Shown here piece after piece: positions 9,788 through 18,320 of a stretch of 64,000 nt of DNA. Location of the stretch: positions 44,321 through 108,320 of the forward strand of contig CANNGJ010000008.1 of assembly GCA_947504185.1 (NCBI GenBank), given 5' to 3'. Numbering within the stretch: the first letter of the stretch is position 1; each line of letters starts with the position of its first letter. The notes beneath the pieces were generated by a model. The model was not told the origin of the DNA, ran no database searches, and saw only the letters and a list, made by a program, of their open reading frames with translations. This DNA comes from an uncultured Tenacibaculum sp. GTDB taxonomy: Bacteria; Bacteroidota; Bacteroidia; Flavobacteriales; Flavobacteriaceae. The position numbers and the translations under genes are program-made.

Positions 9788-10108
9788 TTATTTTTTAATA
9801 TCAGTATTGTATTTTTTACTTAGCTCCATTGAAATAGCAGAGCGTTCAAATTTAATTTTACCTGCTCCAGTTTCAATTGTAATAGTATTGTCGTTGTCGT
9901 TGATTTCAACAATTTTTCCATGAATACCACTAGAGGTTACGACTTTAATTCCTTTTTTAACAGTTGTTTGAAATTGTTTTTCTTTTTTTTGACGACTCAT
10001 CTGAGGACGAATAATTAAAAAATAAAAAACACCAATCATAGCAATAAAAGGAAGCATACTCATGATACTTTCTTGAGTACTTGCTTGTAAAAAAATAGTT
10101 GTAAACAT
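9788..10108 (-). CDS. yajC: Preprotein translocase accessory subunit YajC
   Basis: This is a 106-residue single-span membrane protein. The hydrophobic helix lies at about 17-36 (MLPFIAMIGVFYFLIIRP) and is followed by the conserved QMSRQKKEKQFQ and a small beta domain (VVTSSGIHGKIVEI). YajC associates with SecDF and the Sec translocon. It is one base from the DUF1573 lipoprotein gene and is probably cotranscribed with it. Confidence 0.92.
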   Translation of the reverse strand: MFTTIFLQASTQESIMSMLPFIAMIGVFYFLIIRPQMSRQKKEKQFQTTVKKGIKVVTSSGIHGKIVEINDNDNTITIETGAGKIKFERSAISMELSKKYNTDIKK

Positions 10109-10109
10109 A

Positions 10110-10577
10110 TTATACAGTTTTCTTTTTAGGAGTTACCATTCCAGAAATTTTAACTACCTCTCTACCTTTTTCAGTATTGGTTGTTAAAGTAATTGACTTA
10201 GATTGCTTATTTGGTTTACCGCTAGTATTAAAACTTACTTGAATATCTCCAGTTTTTCCAGGAGCGATTGGTTCTTTTGGCCAAACTGGGACGGTACATC
10301 CACAACTTGCTTGTGCATTTGTGATAACTAAATCACTTTTACCTGTATTTGTAACAACAAAAGTAGTTTTAACAACGTCACCTTCTTTAACAGTTCCAAA
10401 GTCAAATTCTTCTTTATCAAAAGAAATAGTAGGTGCTCCTAAGCTAATAGAGTTATCTCTTTCTTCAGCTTTTACTACATTCTCTTTTTTTACTTTCGAT
10501 GATGCATTTCCTTGTCCGCAAGAAACTAACATTCCTGTTGAAACAACTAATGCAAGCGCTACTGCTATTTTCTTCAT
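10110..10577 (-). CDS. DUF1573 lipoprotein
   Basis: This 155-residue protein has a lipoprotein signal (MKKIAVALALVVSTGMLVSC, lipid-modified Cys at 20). It is followed by one Ig-like DUF1573 domain (FDFGTVKEGDVVKTTFVVTN, then CGCTVPVWPKEPIAPG). The domain is typical of Bacteroidota envelope proteins and resembles ASH/MSP folds; its biochemical role is unknown. Conserved placement between nusB and yajC is common in flavobacteria. It is probably anchored in a membrane facing the periplasm. Confidence 0.88.
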   Translation of the reverse strand: MKKIAVALALVVSTGMLVSCGQGNASSKVKKENVVKAEERDNSISLGAPTISFDKEEFDFGTVKEGDVVKTTFVVTNTGKSDLVITNAQASCGCTVPVWPKEPIAPGKTGDIQVSFNTSGKPNKQSKSITLTTNTEKGREVVKISGMVTPKKKTV

Positions 10578-10618
10578 TTTAAAAATAATTTATTTAATTC
10601 GTTGTAAAAATAATAATT

Positions 10619-11557
10619 TTATAATAATCCTCTACCAATTTTAACCATTTGGTTTGATGATAAATAATCTTTTGCTAATTTATCTAATACTCCGTTAATG
10701 AAATATCCACTTTTGTTGGTTGAATAATCTTTAGCTAATTCTATGTATTCATTAATACTTACTCTACTTGGAATAGAAGGAAAATGTAAAAATTCTGTAA
10801 TTGCCATTTTAATGATAATCATATCAATATCAGCTATTCTATCAGCTTCCCAGTTAGGGGTTTTAGCAATAATATCCTCTTCGTATTTGTGTTGGTTTAA
10901 TACTGTTTTAGTAAATAAATCAGATACAAATATTTTATCTTCATTGTCTTTATATAAACTTCCTAAAATAAAAGGTTTTTTAGGGCTTTGTTTGTTAAGT
11001 GTTTTAACAATCCATGTGTTTACAAAAGGAATATCATCTACCCAAGAAATCATTTTATCTTCAAAATAATCTGCTAACTTTTCGTTAGGAGCTACAATCT
11101 CTTTAAAGAAATCAATAACAAAAGCTCTGTCTACATTATATGAATCTTCAATAGTATTCATGTATTTTTCATAGATGTCACTTTTTTGTAAGTCATCTAA
11201 TAAAATTTTAATGTACTCGTCATCAAGCTCCCAATAGTTTAATTTATTAAGTTCAAGATATCCTTCTAAACTTACACTTTCGTTAAGTAAGTTGATTAAC
11301 TTATTATTAATAAATTTATTATTTGGATTTAGTTCTTCTTTGGTAGCTAGAATTTTCTTTTTAGCAAGCGCTGTTCTTTTATTGGCTAGCTTTTGAACTT
11401 CTACTAATAACTGAAGATTTAAAACGTACAAGTCGTACATTTTTTGAATACTGTGTTTTAAGAATTTTTCTTCTTTAACAATATCATCATTGTGCGATTG
11501 CTGCATTGCATAAACCGACTGCATTACTTTAACTCGAATATGTCTTCTGTTAATCAT
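10619..11557 (-). CDS. nusB: Transcription antitermination factor NusB (long form)
   Basis: NusB with NusE binds boxA RNA and supports antitermination of rRNA operons. The protein is 312 residues, about twice the usual 130-160. The canonical NusB helical domain occupies the C-terminal part (ADRIADIDMIIIKMAITEFL, SRVSINEYIELAKDYS). The N-terminal ~170 residues are an extension common in Bacteroidota NusB. It begins MINRRHIRVKVMQSVYAM, which resembles a second NusB start. A small intergenic gap separates it from DUF1573. Confidence 0.9.
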   Translation of the reverse strand: MINRRHIRVKVMQSVYAMQQSHNDDIVKEEKFLKHSIQKMYDLYVLNLQLLVEVQKLANKRTALAKKKILATKEELNPNNKFINNKLINLLNESVSLEGYLELNKLNYWELDDEYIKILLDDLQKSDIYEKYMNTIEDSYNVDRAFVIDFFKEIVAPNEKLADYFEDKMISWVDDIPFVNTWIVKTLNKQSPKKPFILGSLYKDNEDKIFVSDLFTKTVLNQHKYEEDIIAKTPNWEADRIADIDMIIIKMAITEFLHFPSIPSRVSINEYIELAKDYSTNKSGYFINGVLDKLAKDYLSSNQMVKIGRGLL

Positions 11558-11570
11558 TTTAAAGAACTTT

Positions 11571-11606
11571 AAAAAAAAGAGCGATAGAAACTATTTCTAA
11601 CGCTCT
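11571..11606 (-). terminator. Terminator after leucine dehydrogenase
   Basis: On the minus strand a 13-base arm (11594-11606) pairs with 11578-11590, followed by eight Ts. It lies between the leucine dehydrogenase stop and nusB. A TACTTTTG box (11608-11615, minus) just upstream of it resembles a -7 element for nusB, which would place the transcript start inside the hairpin. Confidence 0.85.
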
Positions 11607-11634
11607 GCAAAAGTAAAACTTTTTTATTTTTTAT

Positions 11635-12735
11635 CTAGTTATTTTGCTCTTTTTTACGAGCATCAATTCTACCTTGCGCAATATTAAATGCTGCCTGGTG
11701 AGTAGTGATGTTTTCTTTCTCAGCTAAGTTAAAGATATCTAGTGTTGTATTGTAAATGTTTTCAGTTCTTTTTATGCTTTCAGCTTTGTCATAACCAACA
11801 ACTTCTGCATACACATTAATAATCCCACCAGCATTAATTAAGAAATCAGGAGCATAAGCAATTCCTCTTTCTTGTAACATTCTACCATGCTTTAATTCGT
11901 CAGCTAATTGGTTGTTTGCTGCACCAGCAATTACTTTAGCATTTAATTGAGCAATTGTATTATCATTTACAGTTGCACCTAATGCACATGGAGCATAAAT
12001 ATCGATATCTAAACCGTAAATATCATTACCTAATACTACGTTAGCACCGTATTTTTTACTTAATTCTTCTAAACGAGCTTCGTTAATATCGTTTAAGATA
12101 ACTTGAGCTCCTTCATCAGTAATATGTTTTACTAAAGTTTCACCAACGTGTCCTACACCTTGAACTAAAACTTTTTTTCCTTCTAATTTCTCTGTTCCGA
12201 ATTTATATTTAGCAGCAGCTTTCATTCCCATGTATACTCCGTATGCAGTTACAGGAGAAGGGTTTCCAGATCCGCCAATAGCTTCAGAAACACCTGTTAC
12301 GTGTGGAGTAACTTCACGGATAATATCCATGTCGCGAGTTTCCATACCAACATCTTCAGCTGTAATGTATTTTCCACTTAAAGAATTTACATACTCACCG
12401 AACTTACGCATTAAGTCGTCGTTCTTTTGAGTTTTTGCATCACCAATAATAACAGCTTTACCACCACCAAGGTTTAAACCTGTAATTGCTGATTTATATG
12501 TCATACCACGAGATAAACGTAATACATCATTAAGAGCATCCCATTCACTTTTATATTGCCACATTCTAGTACCTCCTAATGCAGGTCCTAAAGTTGTATT
12601 ATGAATACCAATTATTGCTTTTAAACCTGTATCTTCGTCGTTACAAAAAACGATTTGCTCGTGATTGTCAAAAGATAATTGACCAAATACAGGGTCGTTC
12701 TTAAGGTCTTTAGTATCAATGATTTCTGATGTCAT
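11635..12735 (-). CDS. Leucine/branched-chain amino acid dehydrogenase
   Basis: This 366-residue member of the Glu/Leu/Phe/Val dehydrogenase family oxidatively deaminates branched-chain amino acids with NAD+. Seen are GGTRMW, the catalytic-lysine region LNLGGGKAVI, and a Rossmann dinucleotide-binding stretch VLVQGVGHVGETL followed by DINEARLEEL. Also present are CALGATVND and AGAANNQLA. The length matches leucine dehydrogenases, which are common in flavobacteria. It is monocistronic, with its own promoter upstream and terminator downstream. Confidence 0.92.
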   Translation of the reverse strand: MTSEIIDTKDLKNDPVFGQLSFDNHEQIVFCNDEDTGLKAIIGIHNTTLGPALGGTRMWQYKSEWDALNDVLRLSRGMTYKSAITGLNLGGGKAVIIGDAKTQKNDDLMRKFGEYVNSLSGKYITAEDVGMETRDMDIIREVTPHVTGVSEAIGGSGNPSPVTAYGVYMGMKAAAKYKFGTEKLEGKKVLVQGVGHVGETLVKHITDEGAQVILNDINEARLEELSKKYGANVVLGNDIYGLDIDIYAPCALGATVNDNTIAQLNAKVIAGAANNQLADELKHGRMLQERGIAYAPDFLINAGGIINVYAEVVGYDKAESIKRTENIYNTTLDIFNLAEKENITTHQAAFNIAQGRIDARKKEQNN

Positions 12736-12787
12736 TCTTAGTTGTTTTTAATTTGAAATTGTTTTATTAATCTCAAAAATTCGAGCA

Positions 12788-12818
12788 CAAAAGTACGAAA
12801 TCGTTAAAACATAAGCAA
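12788..12818 (-). promoter_or_regulatory. Bacteroidota-type promoter of leucine dehydrogenase
   Basis: On the minus strand TTG (12818-12816), a 20-base spacer and TACTTTTG (12795-12788) match the TTG / TAnnTTTG consensus. The leader to the start codon is about 50 bases. Confidence 0.7.
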
Positions 12819-12898
12819 AAAAAGTAGTCTTAATTATGTTATGTTTAACAAAAGCCCTTTTAAAACTTTAATTTTTTAATCAAAAGAATAATTTAATC

Positions 12899-14653
12899 TT
12901 GAAATCATTACAATACCTTAATAAATTTTTTATAAAACATAAATGGAGATTGTTAATAGGGGTGTTTATCACAGTTTTAGCTAAGGTTTTAACACTTAAG
13001 ATTCCAAATTTTGTAGGAGAATCCTTAGATATAGTTGAAGATTATCAGTTAGGTAAAATCACTGATATATCAGAAGTTAAAAGTGTATTACTAAATAATA
13101 TCTTATTAATTGTTGGAGTCGCTTTATTAGGTGGTTTTTTTACTTTTTTAATGCGACAAACTATTATAGTAATGTCTCGTAAAATTGAGTTTGATTTAAA
13201 AAATGAGATTTATCAACAATATCAGCGTTTATCAATTGGTTTTTATAAAAAAAATAGAACGGGTGATTTAATGAATCGAATTAGTGAAGATGTGTCTAAA
13301 GTACGTATGTATTGTGGACCTGCTATTATGTATTCGTTGAATATGCTAATTTCATTTATTGTCGGATTTACAGAAATGTATGCAATCTCACCAAAGCTTA
13401 CTTTATATACAATGATTCCATTTCCAATCTTATCGGTCTCAATATTTATATTAAGTAAACAGATAAATAAAAAAAGTACAGTTGTTCAACAGTACTTATC
13501 AAAGTTAACAACTTTTAATCAAGAGTTTTTTTCAGGGATTAATGTTGTTAAATCTTATGCGATAGAATCTAATGTTATTAGTTCTTTTGACAAAATTTCT
13601 GATGCTAGTAAAGAAAAGAATATCGATTTATATAAAGTACAAGCATTGTTTTTTCCATTGATGATTTTATTGATAGGTATTAGTAATATTATCGTTTTAT
13701 ATATTGGAGGGAAACAATATATAGCAGGAGAAATTCAAATAGGAGCTATAGGAGCATTTGTAATGTATGTTAATATTCTTACATGGCCAGTTGCTGTTGT
13801 TGGTTGGGTAACTTCTATGGTACAGCAAGCGGAAGCTTCTCAGAAAAGAATAAATGAGTTTCTAGAGGAAGTACCAGAAATTTATAATAAAGTTAGTATT
13901 GCAACAAAAATAAATGGAGGTGTCGAATTCAAAAACGTATCTCTAGTTTATGATGATACTAATATAACTGCATTAAAAAATATTAGTTTTAAAGTTGATG
14001 AAGGAGAAACTTTAGCAATTTTAGGTAAAACAGGAAGTGGAAAATCTACTATAATCAACTTAATAGCTCGATTGTATGATGTTACAAGTGGTGAGGTTTT
14101 AATCGATGAGAAAAATATTAAAGATTGTAACTTATATGATGTCCGCAATCAAATAGGATTTGTACCTCAAGACCCTTTTCTGTTTTCTGATACTATAGAG
14201 AATAATATTAAGTTTGGTAAAGAAAATGCTACTGAAGAGGAAATTATTGAAGCTGCTAAGAATGCTGTAATACATGAAAATATTATTGGATTTAAAGATG
14301 GTTACAAAACGATTTTAGGTGAAAGAGGAGTTACTTTATCAGGAGGACAAAAACAAAGAACTTCTATAGCAAGAGCAATTATTAAGAATCCTGAAATATT
14401 AATTTTTGATGATTGTTTATCAGCTGTAGATACTGAGACAGAAGAACAAATATTATCGAATTTAGAGCGAGTATCTAAAAATAAAACGACAATAATTATT
14501 AGTCATCGAGTTTCATCAGCAAAAAATGCAGATAAAATTATAGTTTTAGACGAAGGAAATATAATTCAGCAAGGTGTTCATAATCAATTAATAGCAGAAA
14601 AAGGTTATTATAAAGAGTTGTATGAACAACAGCTTTTAGAAAAAGAAATGTAG
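12899..14653 (+). CDS. ABC exporter, fused permease-ATPase half
   Basis: This 584-residue protein has an N-terminal six-helix exporter domain (about 1-310) and a C-terminal nucleotide-binding domain. The latter has Walker A GKTGSGKST, signature LSGGQKQRTSIARAI, Walker B EILIFDD and the switch histidine in ISHRVSSA. It begins at TTG; an in-frame stop lies at 12869 and no ATG falls between, so TTG is the only sensible start. The residue after the Walker B Asp is Asp instead of Glu (FDDCLSAVD), as in the degenerate half of heterodimeric exporters. No partner half is adjacent. The substrate is unknown. Confidence 0.92.
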   Translation: MKSLQYLNKFFIKHKWRLLIGVFITVLAKVLTLKIPNFVGESLDIVEDYQLGKITDISEVKSVLLNNILLIVGVALLGGFFTFLMRQTIIVMSRKIEFDLKNEIYQQYQRLSIGFYKKNRTGDLMNRISEDVSKVRMYCGPAIMYSLNMLISFIVGFTEMYAISPKLTLYTMIPFPILSVSIFILSKQINKKSTVVQQYLSKLTTFNQEFFSGINVVKSYAIESNVISSFDKISDASKEKNIDLYKVQALFFPLMILLIGISNIIVLYIGGKQYIAGEIQIGAIGAFVMYVNILTWPVAVVGWVTSMVQQAEASQKRINEFLEEVPEIYNKVSIATKINGGVEFKNVSLVYDDTNITALKNISFKVDEGETLAILGKTGSGKSTIINLIARLYDVTSGEVLIDEKNIKDCNLYDVRNQIGFVPQDPFLFSDTIENNIKFGKENATEEEIIEAAKNAVIHENIIGFKDGYKTILGERGVTLSGGQKQRTSIARAIIKNPEILIFDDCLSAVDTETEEQILSNLERVSKNKTTIIISHRVSSAKNADKIIVLDEGNIIQQGVHNQLIAEKGYYKELYEQQLLEKEM

Positions 14654-14662
14654 TGTTTCGTA

Positions 14663-14691
14663 TTGTTAAGTCAATTATTTTGTTAGATTTG
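14663..14691 (+). promoter_or_regulatory. Promoter of the PUR-like gene
   Basis: TTG (14663-14665), an 18-base spacer and TAGATTTG (14684-14691) match the Bacteroidota consensus, 43 bases before the ATG. Confidence 0.65.
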
Positions 14692-14734
14692 TTGAGCAAA
14701 TTTAAGTAAACAACTATTATTTAAGAACCGAATT

Positions 14735-15094
14735 ATGGGCGAGAGAGTAGAACAAGAAGAGATTTTTTCTCAAGTTTTAAGAGCAGGAAGAAGAACGTAT
14801 TTTTTTGACGTTAGATCTACAAAAGCAGACGATTATTACTTAACTGTAACTGAAAGTAAAAAATTTACACATGATGATGGGTCTTTCCATTATCAGAAGC
14901 ATAAAATTTATTTATACAAAGAAGATTTTTCTGATTTTCAAGAGATGCTTACCAAAGCAACCGATTTTATTGTAAACGAGAAAGGTTCTGAAGTAATTAG
15001 TGAGCGTCACCAAAAAGATTATAAAAAAGAAGAAAGCGTTGAAGAAACTACAACTACAGAGAGTTTTACAGACGTTTCTTTTGAAGATATTTAG
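14735..15094 (+). CDS. PUR-family DUF3276 nucleic-acid-binding protein
   Basis: This 119-residue protein contains one PUR repeat (EEIFSQVLRAGRRTYFFDVR, then YYLTVTESKK and HKIYLYKEDFSDF), followed by an acidic, Thr/Glu-rich tail. PUR-alpha-like proteins bind single-stranded DNA or RNA. DUF3276 members are widespread small proteins in Bacteroidota with no firmly known function. It has its own promoter and is followed by hairpins, so it is probably monocistronic. Confidence 0.85.
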   Translation: MGERVEQEEIFSQVLRAGRRTYFFDVRSTKADDYYLTVTESKKFTHDDGSFHYQKHKIYLYKEDFSDFQEMLTKATDFIVNEKGSEVISERHQKDYKKEESVEETTTTESFTDVSFEDI

Positions 15095-15110
15095 CAGAAG
15101 ATTACTGTTA

Positions 15111-15157
15111 GCAGACGCTAAACACAAATTCTAAAATTTGTGTTTAGTTGTGACTGC
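15111..15157 (+). repeat. Long hairpin downstream of the PUR-like gene
   Basis: Perfect 13-base arms (15118-15130 and 15135-15147) with loop CTAA, and a partial outer GCAG/CTGC pair. No T tract follows directly, so it may stabilise the 3' end of the transcript rather than terminate it. Within the 377-base gap 15095-15471. Confidence 0.6.
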
Positions 15158-15190
15158 TTAAAAAAATCAATTCAAATTCAATTTACACTC

Positions 15191-15227
15191 AAAAACTGCC
15201 ATCGTTTTAAAAACAATGGTGGTTTTT
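15191..15227 (+). terminator. Probable terminator of the PUR-like gene
   Basis: Arms AAAACTGCCATCGTTT and AACAATGGTGGTTTTT pair with some G-U pairs, ending in a T-rich stretch on the plus strand. Confidence 0.6.
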
Positions 15228-15231
15228 ACTT

Positions 15232-15369
15232 TTAAACAAGTGATTTTATTTTAGTAGGTAATTTCGAAGAGAATTCTAACTTTAATAATTGTTTGTAAGT
15301 TAGTGTTCTTCCTACTTTGCTATTTAATTTGTCGTTTTCTGGATTATTTCTAAGTAATTTATTTCTCAT
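15232..15369 (-). CDS. Possible small basic protein, 45 residues
   Basis: An open frame in the 377-base gap between the PUR-like gene and menF encodes a Lys/Leu/Asn-rich 45-residue peptide beginning MRNKLLRNNPENDKLNSK and ending PTKIKSLV. A good AGGAG sequence lies about 18 bases upstream of the ATG, somewhat far. No family is recognised, and coding status rests only on the frame and composition resembling neighbouring genes. Confidence 0.35.
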   Translation of the reverse strand: MRNKLLRNNPENDKLNSKVGRTLTYKQLLKLEFSSKLPTKIKSLV

Positions 15370-15471
15370 AAGTAGCTATTTTATTTCTCCTAAAGATAAT
15401 AAAATAATTACTGATTATGAGATTGTTATGTTATATTAAAGTTAAAATCTTTTTTCAGAAGAGGCTTTTTC

Positions 15472-16506
15472 CTATAAAATGTTTTTCATAGTATTAGTTT
15501 TTGCAACTGTTTCTTCCCATTCTTTTTTAGGATTACTGTCTTTAGTAATTCCACCACCAACAAAAATAGTAGCAGTATTATCTTTAACTTTCATGCAACG
15601 GAGGTTCACAAAAAGTTCAGAAGTTTTTTTTAAGTTTAGTTCACCTAAAAAGCCAGTGTAAAACTCACGGCTATAATTTTCTTTTTCAAGAATGAATTTT
15701 TTAGAAGGTTCTAAAGGCAAGCCGCAAACTGCAGGAGTAGGGTGTAAGGTTTTTATTAAAACTGAATTATCTACGTTTTTTTGACCTGCGATTACGGTTT
15801 GCAAATGCAATAAGTTTCCAGCTTTTATAGTTTTAGTTTCAGATGTGTTTACTGTATTACAAACTTTTGAAAGTTTATCTGTAATATAGTCGGTAACAAA
15901 TTGTTGTTCTTCTATTTCTTTTGTTTGCCAAGTTGCTTTTACAGAGTTATTAAAAACCTGTGTGCCGGCTAATGACATGGTAGAGAACATATCATCATTA
16001 ATTTTCACTAAAGTTTCAGGGGTAGCTCCTAGCCACATTCCAACTTTTGGGTGAAACCATAAATAAACAAAAGCAGTAGGGTAGGTATTCAATAGTTTTT
16101 TTAAAGTCTCTAAAGGTTTAAATCTTTCAATTTCAATTTCTTCCTTTCTAGATAAAACTACCTTCTTAAATAAGCTATTTTCAATAGCATCAATTCCTTT
16201 TTGTACTAACTGAGTATGATTTTTTTCTGATGAATAATCAATGTCAAAATTATTACTAGTAATTAAACTGTTATCTATGTTAATTTCTTCTTGAGTAAAA
16301 AGAGATTGATTTTCTGGAATTAAAACAGAAGGATTTTTATCATTAAAAGGTGCAAAAATAAACCCACTTTCATTATAGTTTTCTGAGGTATATAAATCTA
16401 CATTATTTTGAAACCAACCTTTAATAGTTGTTGAATTAGGTTTGCTGTAAACAACAAAAGGAAGTTTGTTAGCTAAAGCCTTTTCTATCTGTGAAAATAT
16501 ATTCAA
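15472..16506 (-). CDS. menF: Isochorismate synthase / chorismate-binding enzyme
   Basis: This 344-residue enzyme of the chorismate-utilising family converts chorismate to isochorismate, the first committed step of menaquinone synthesis. Seen are KVVLSRKEEI, the ATPETLVKI region, MSLAGTQVF, TLHPTPAVCGLP and the C-terminal VGGGITKDSNPKKEWEE. It lacks an aminotransferase domain, and no anthranilate partner is nearby, which favours isochorismate over anthranilate synthesis. The gene overlaps the alpha/beta hydrolase stop by 4 bases and follows a hotdog thioesterase, a common flavobacterial menaquinone arrangement. Confidence 0.87.
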   Translation of the reverse strand: MNIFSQIEKALANKLPFVVYSKPNSTTIKGWFQNNVDLYTSENYNESGFIFAPFNDKNPSVLIPENQSLFTQEEINIDNSLITSNNFDIDYSSEKNHTQLVQKGIDAIENSLFKKVVLSRKEEIEIERFKPLETLKKLLNTYPTAFVYLWFHPKVGMWLGATPETLVKINDDMFSTMSLAGTQVFNNSVKATWQTKEIEEQQFVTDYITDKLSKVCNTVNTSETKTIKAGNLLHLQTVIAGQKNVDNSVLIKTLHPTPAVCGLPLEPSKKFILEKENYSREFYTGFLGELNLKKTSELFVNLRCMKVKDNTATIFVGGGITKDSNPKKEWEETVAKTNTMKNIL

Positions 16507-17351
16507 TCTAATTGTTTTAATAATTCGTGTTTTATTTCTTTAAAATTACTCCATACTAGGCCGTGTCCAGCATCTTTTATGCGAATCAATTCAAATTGAT
16601 TTTTTGGTAATTGATTTTGTAAAAAGGTTGAATTTTCAAAAGGAACAATCCAATCATTGGTTCCATGAATACTTATAACTTTATTAGGAGAAGATTTCCA
16701 ATTATTTTCAAAATTCTGCAAATCGTTTTTATGTGATATTTTTTCTTTTGAAGCTTCTTTCCAAATACCAGGAATTAACCATCTAGTTAAGTTTGATTTG
16801 TATAAGTTAACTGCCCAAGGCATAGGTTCTACCTTGCTATAAACAGCAGGAGCTAGTAAAATAACTTTGTTTATTTTTTCTTTTATAGCTAAAGCAATTG
16901 GTCCGCCATAAGAATAACCGAGTAGTATAGTTTTATTAGATTTTAGGTTTTTGATGATGTCATTCAACATATCTCGTTCAAAAGCAATACTTTCTTGCAC
17001 GGAATTTTTATCTTCAAAATTATAACCAATTCTGTCGTATGAAATCATGTTTACTTTATTTAAAAGTAAGCTGTCTTGCATGTATTCAATAAAGTCGATA
17101 GATGAACCTATTGTGCCATGAACAAACACTAAAGTGGGTAAAGTAGTATCTTTTTTAATTGTTAATTTTCGGTATTTAAAACCATTGAAATTTTCTTGAG
17201 TAATAATCGGTTTGATTGTTTTATTAAATTTTTCAAGAATAACTTTATCAGATTTAGGAGCTGTAAAACTTGAAAATAAATAGTAAATAACTACAAGAGC
17301 TACTAAAATAAAAATGCTAGTAAATTTTAATATTTTTTTAAATAGAGGCAT
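16503..17351 (-). CDS. Membrane-anchored alpha/beta hydrolase
   Basis: This 282-residue protein has an N-terminal hydrophobic anchor (about residues 9-29). The alpha/beta hydrolase fold has an oxyanion region FVHGTIGS, nucleophile elbow LGYSYGG (Ser), acid in HGTNDWIVP and histidine in DAGHGLV. It lies between the thioesterase and menF, overlapping menF by 4 bases. It is unlike MenH in having a membrane anchor, so a role in menaquinone synthesis is possible but not shown. The substrate is unknown. Confidence 0.82.
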   Translation of the reverse strand: MPLFKKILKFTSIFILVALVVIYYLFSSFTAPKSDKVILEKFNKTIKPIITQENFNGFKYRKLTIKKDTTLPTLVFVHGTIGSSIDFIEYMQDSLLLNKVNMISYDRIGYNFEDKNSVQESIAFERDMLNDIIKNLKSNKTILLGYSYGGPIALAIKEKINKVILLAPAVYSKVEPMPWAVNLYKSNLTRWLIPGIWKEASKEKISHKNDLQNFENNWKSSPNKVISIHGTNDWIVPFENSTFLQNQLPKNQFELIRIKDAGHGLVWSNFKEIKHELLKQLD

Positions 17352-17352
17352 G

Positions 17353-17790
17353 TTATTTCTTATCTAAAACAATATTGATAATCTTACAAAGTGAGATTAA
17401 ATTATTTTCTTCATCAACAATTTTAACTTCCCATAAATGTGTTGTTCTTCCTTGATGAATCGCTTTTGCTGTGGCAAAAACTTCACCATCTCTTTTACTT
17501 TTTAAATGATTAATACTTAATTCAATTCCTTTTACAATTTTACCTGTATCGTTTAAGAAAAAAGCGGATGCGCTGCTACCTACAGTTTCAGCTAAAGCAG
17601 CAGTTGCGCCACCATGTAAAATACCATAAGGCTGATGCACTTTTGAATTCACAGGCATTTTTGCAGTAATATAATCAACTCCCACATCTGTAAACTCAAT
17701 ATTTAAAGTTTCCATTAAAGTATTTTTGCTTAAACCATTAAGTGTATCAAGAGATTGTTGCTTATTCATTTTGTTAAATTTATCATTCAA
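17353..17790 (-). CDS. Hotdog-fold thioesterase (PaaI/MenI-like)
   Basis: This 145-residue hotdog thioesterase carries HQPYGILHGGATAALAETVGS, the usual His-Gly-Gly and catalytic Glu region, and KGIELSINHLKSK. Homologues hydrolyse acyl-CoAs; next to menF the likely substrate is 1,4-dihydroxy-2-naphthoyl-CoA of the menaquinone pathway, by context only. A second ATG (17769) after seven residues is an equally good start. It is 1 base from the hydrolase and probably heads the operon. Confidence 0.85.
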   Translation of the reverse strand: MNDKFNKMNKQQSLDTLNGLSKNTLMETLNIEFTDVGVDYITAKMPVNSKVHQPYGILHGGATAALAETVGSSASAFFLNDTGKIVKGIELSINHLKSKRDGEVFATAKAIHQGRTTHLWEVKIVDEENNLISLCKIINIVLDKK

Positions 17791-17825
17791 AAATACGTAT
17801 TTTTGTGAGGACTAAAAATGATAGA

Positions 17826-18317
17826 ATGTATAAAGTACGAGTAATATTAGATACGAAAGAAGATGTGATTAGAACCTTATTGATTGATGAGGCTAAATCA
17901 TTAGAACATTTACATTTTGAGATTGCAAAATCATTTGGTTTTGATGGACAAGAAATGGCTTCTTTTTATCGTACCGATGAAGAATGGAATCAAGGAGAAG
18001 AAATTCCGTTGTTTAATATGGCAGAAGCAGGAGAAGAAATTTCTATGGCTACTTGTGGAATAAATGAAACCTTACCTTTTGCAAACGATAAGCTGATTTA
18101 TGTATACGATTTCTTGCAGATGTGGACGTTCTATGTAGAGCTTGTTGAGTTGTCTGATGAGGTGGTTGCAGAAGTTAAAACAATCTTATCAGTAGGCGAA
18201 ATACCTGAAGAAGCTCCAGAAAAAGAATTTGTAGCTGATGACCTTTTAGGAGGTGCTGATGATGAATTTAAAGATAATTTTGAAAGTTTAGACGATTTCG
18301 ATTTTGATAATTACTAA
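17826..18317 (+). CDS. Plasmid pRiA4b ORF-3-like family protein
   Basis: An upstream GTG (17805) would give seven extra residues, but ATG 17826 (MYKVRVILDTKED) is the likely start, giving 163 residues. The sequence KSLEHLHFEIAKSFGFDGQEMASFY and the Trp/acidic core (EEWNQGEEIPL, FLQMWTFYVEL) match the pRiA4b ORF-3/IS1096 passenger family. Function is unknown. The C-terminus is very acidic (DDLLGGADDEFKDNFESL). Despite the family name, no mobile element is present. It directly precedes the TsaC gene with a 3-base gap. Confidence 0.8.
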   Translation: MYKVRVILDTKEDVIRTLLIDEAKSLEHLHFEIAKSFGFDGQEMASFYRTDEEWNQGEEIPLFNMAEAGEEISMATCGINETLPFANDKLIYVYDFLQMWTFYVELVELSDEVVAEVKTILSVGEIPEEAPEKEFVADDLLGGADDEFKDNFESLDDFDFDNY

Positions 18318-18320
18318 AAT

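Noticed and set aside
17805-17825. GTG start for the pRiA4b ORF-3-like gene
   Set aside because: ATG 17826 gives the conserved MYKVRV start and leaves room for a promoter next to the divergent thioesterase gene.
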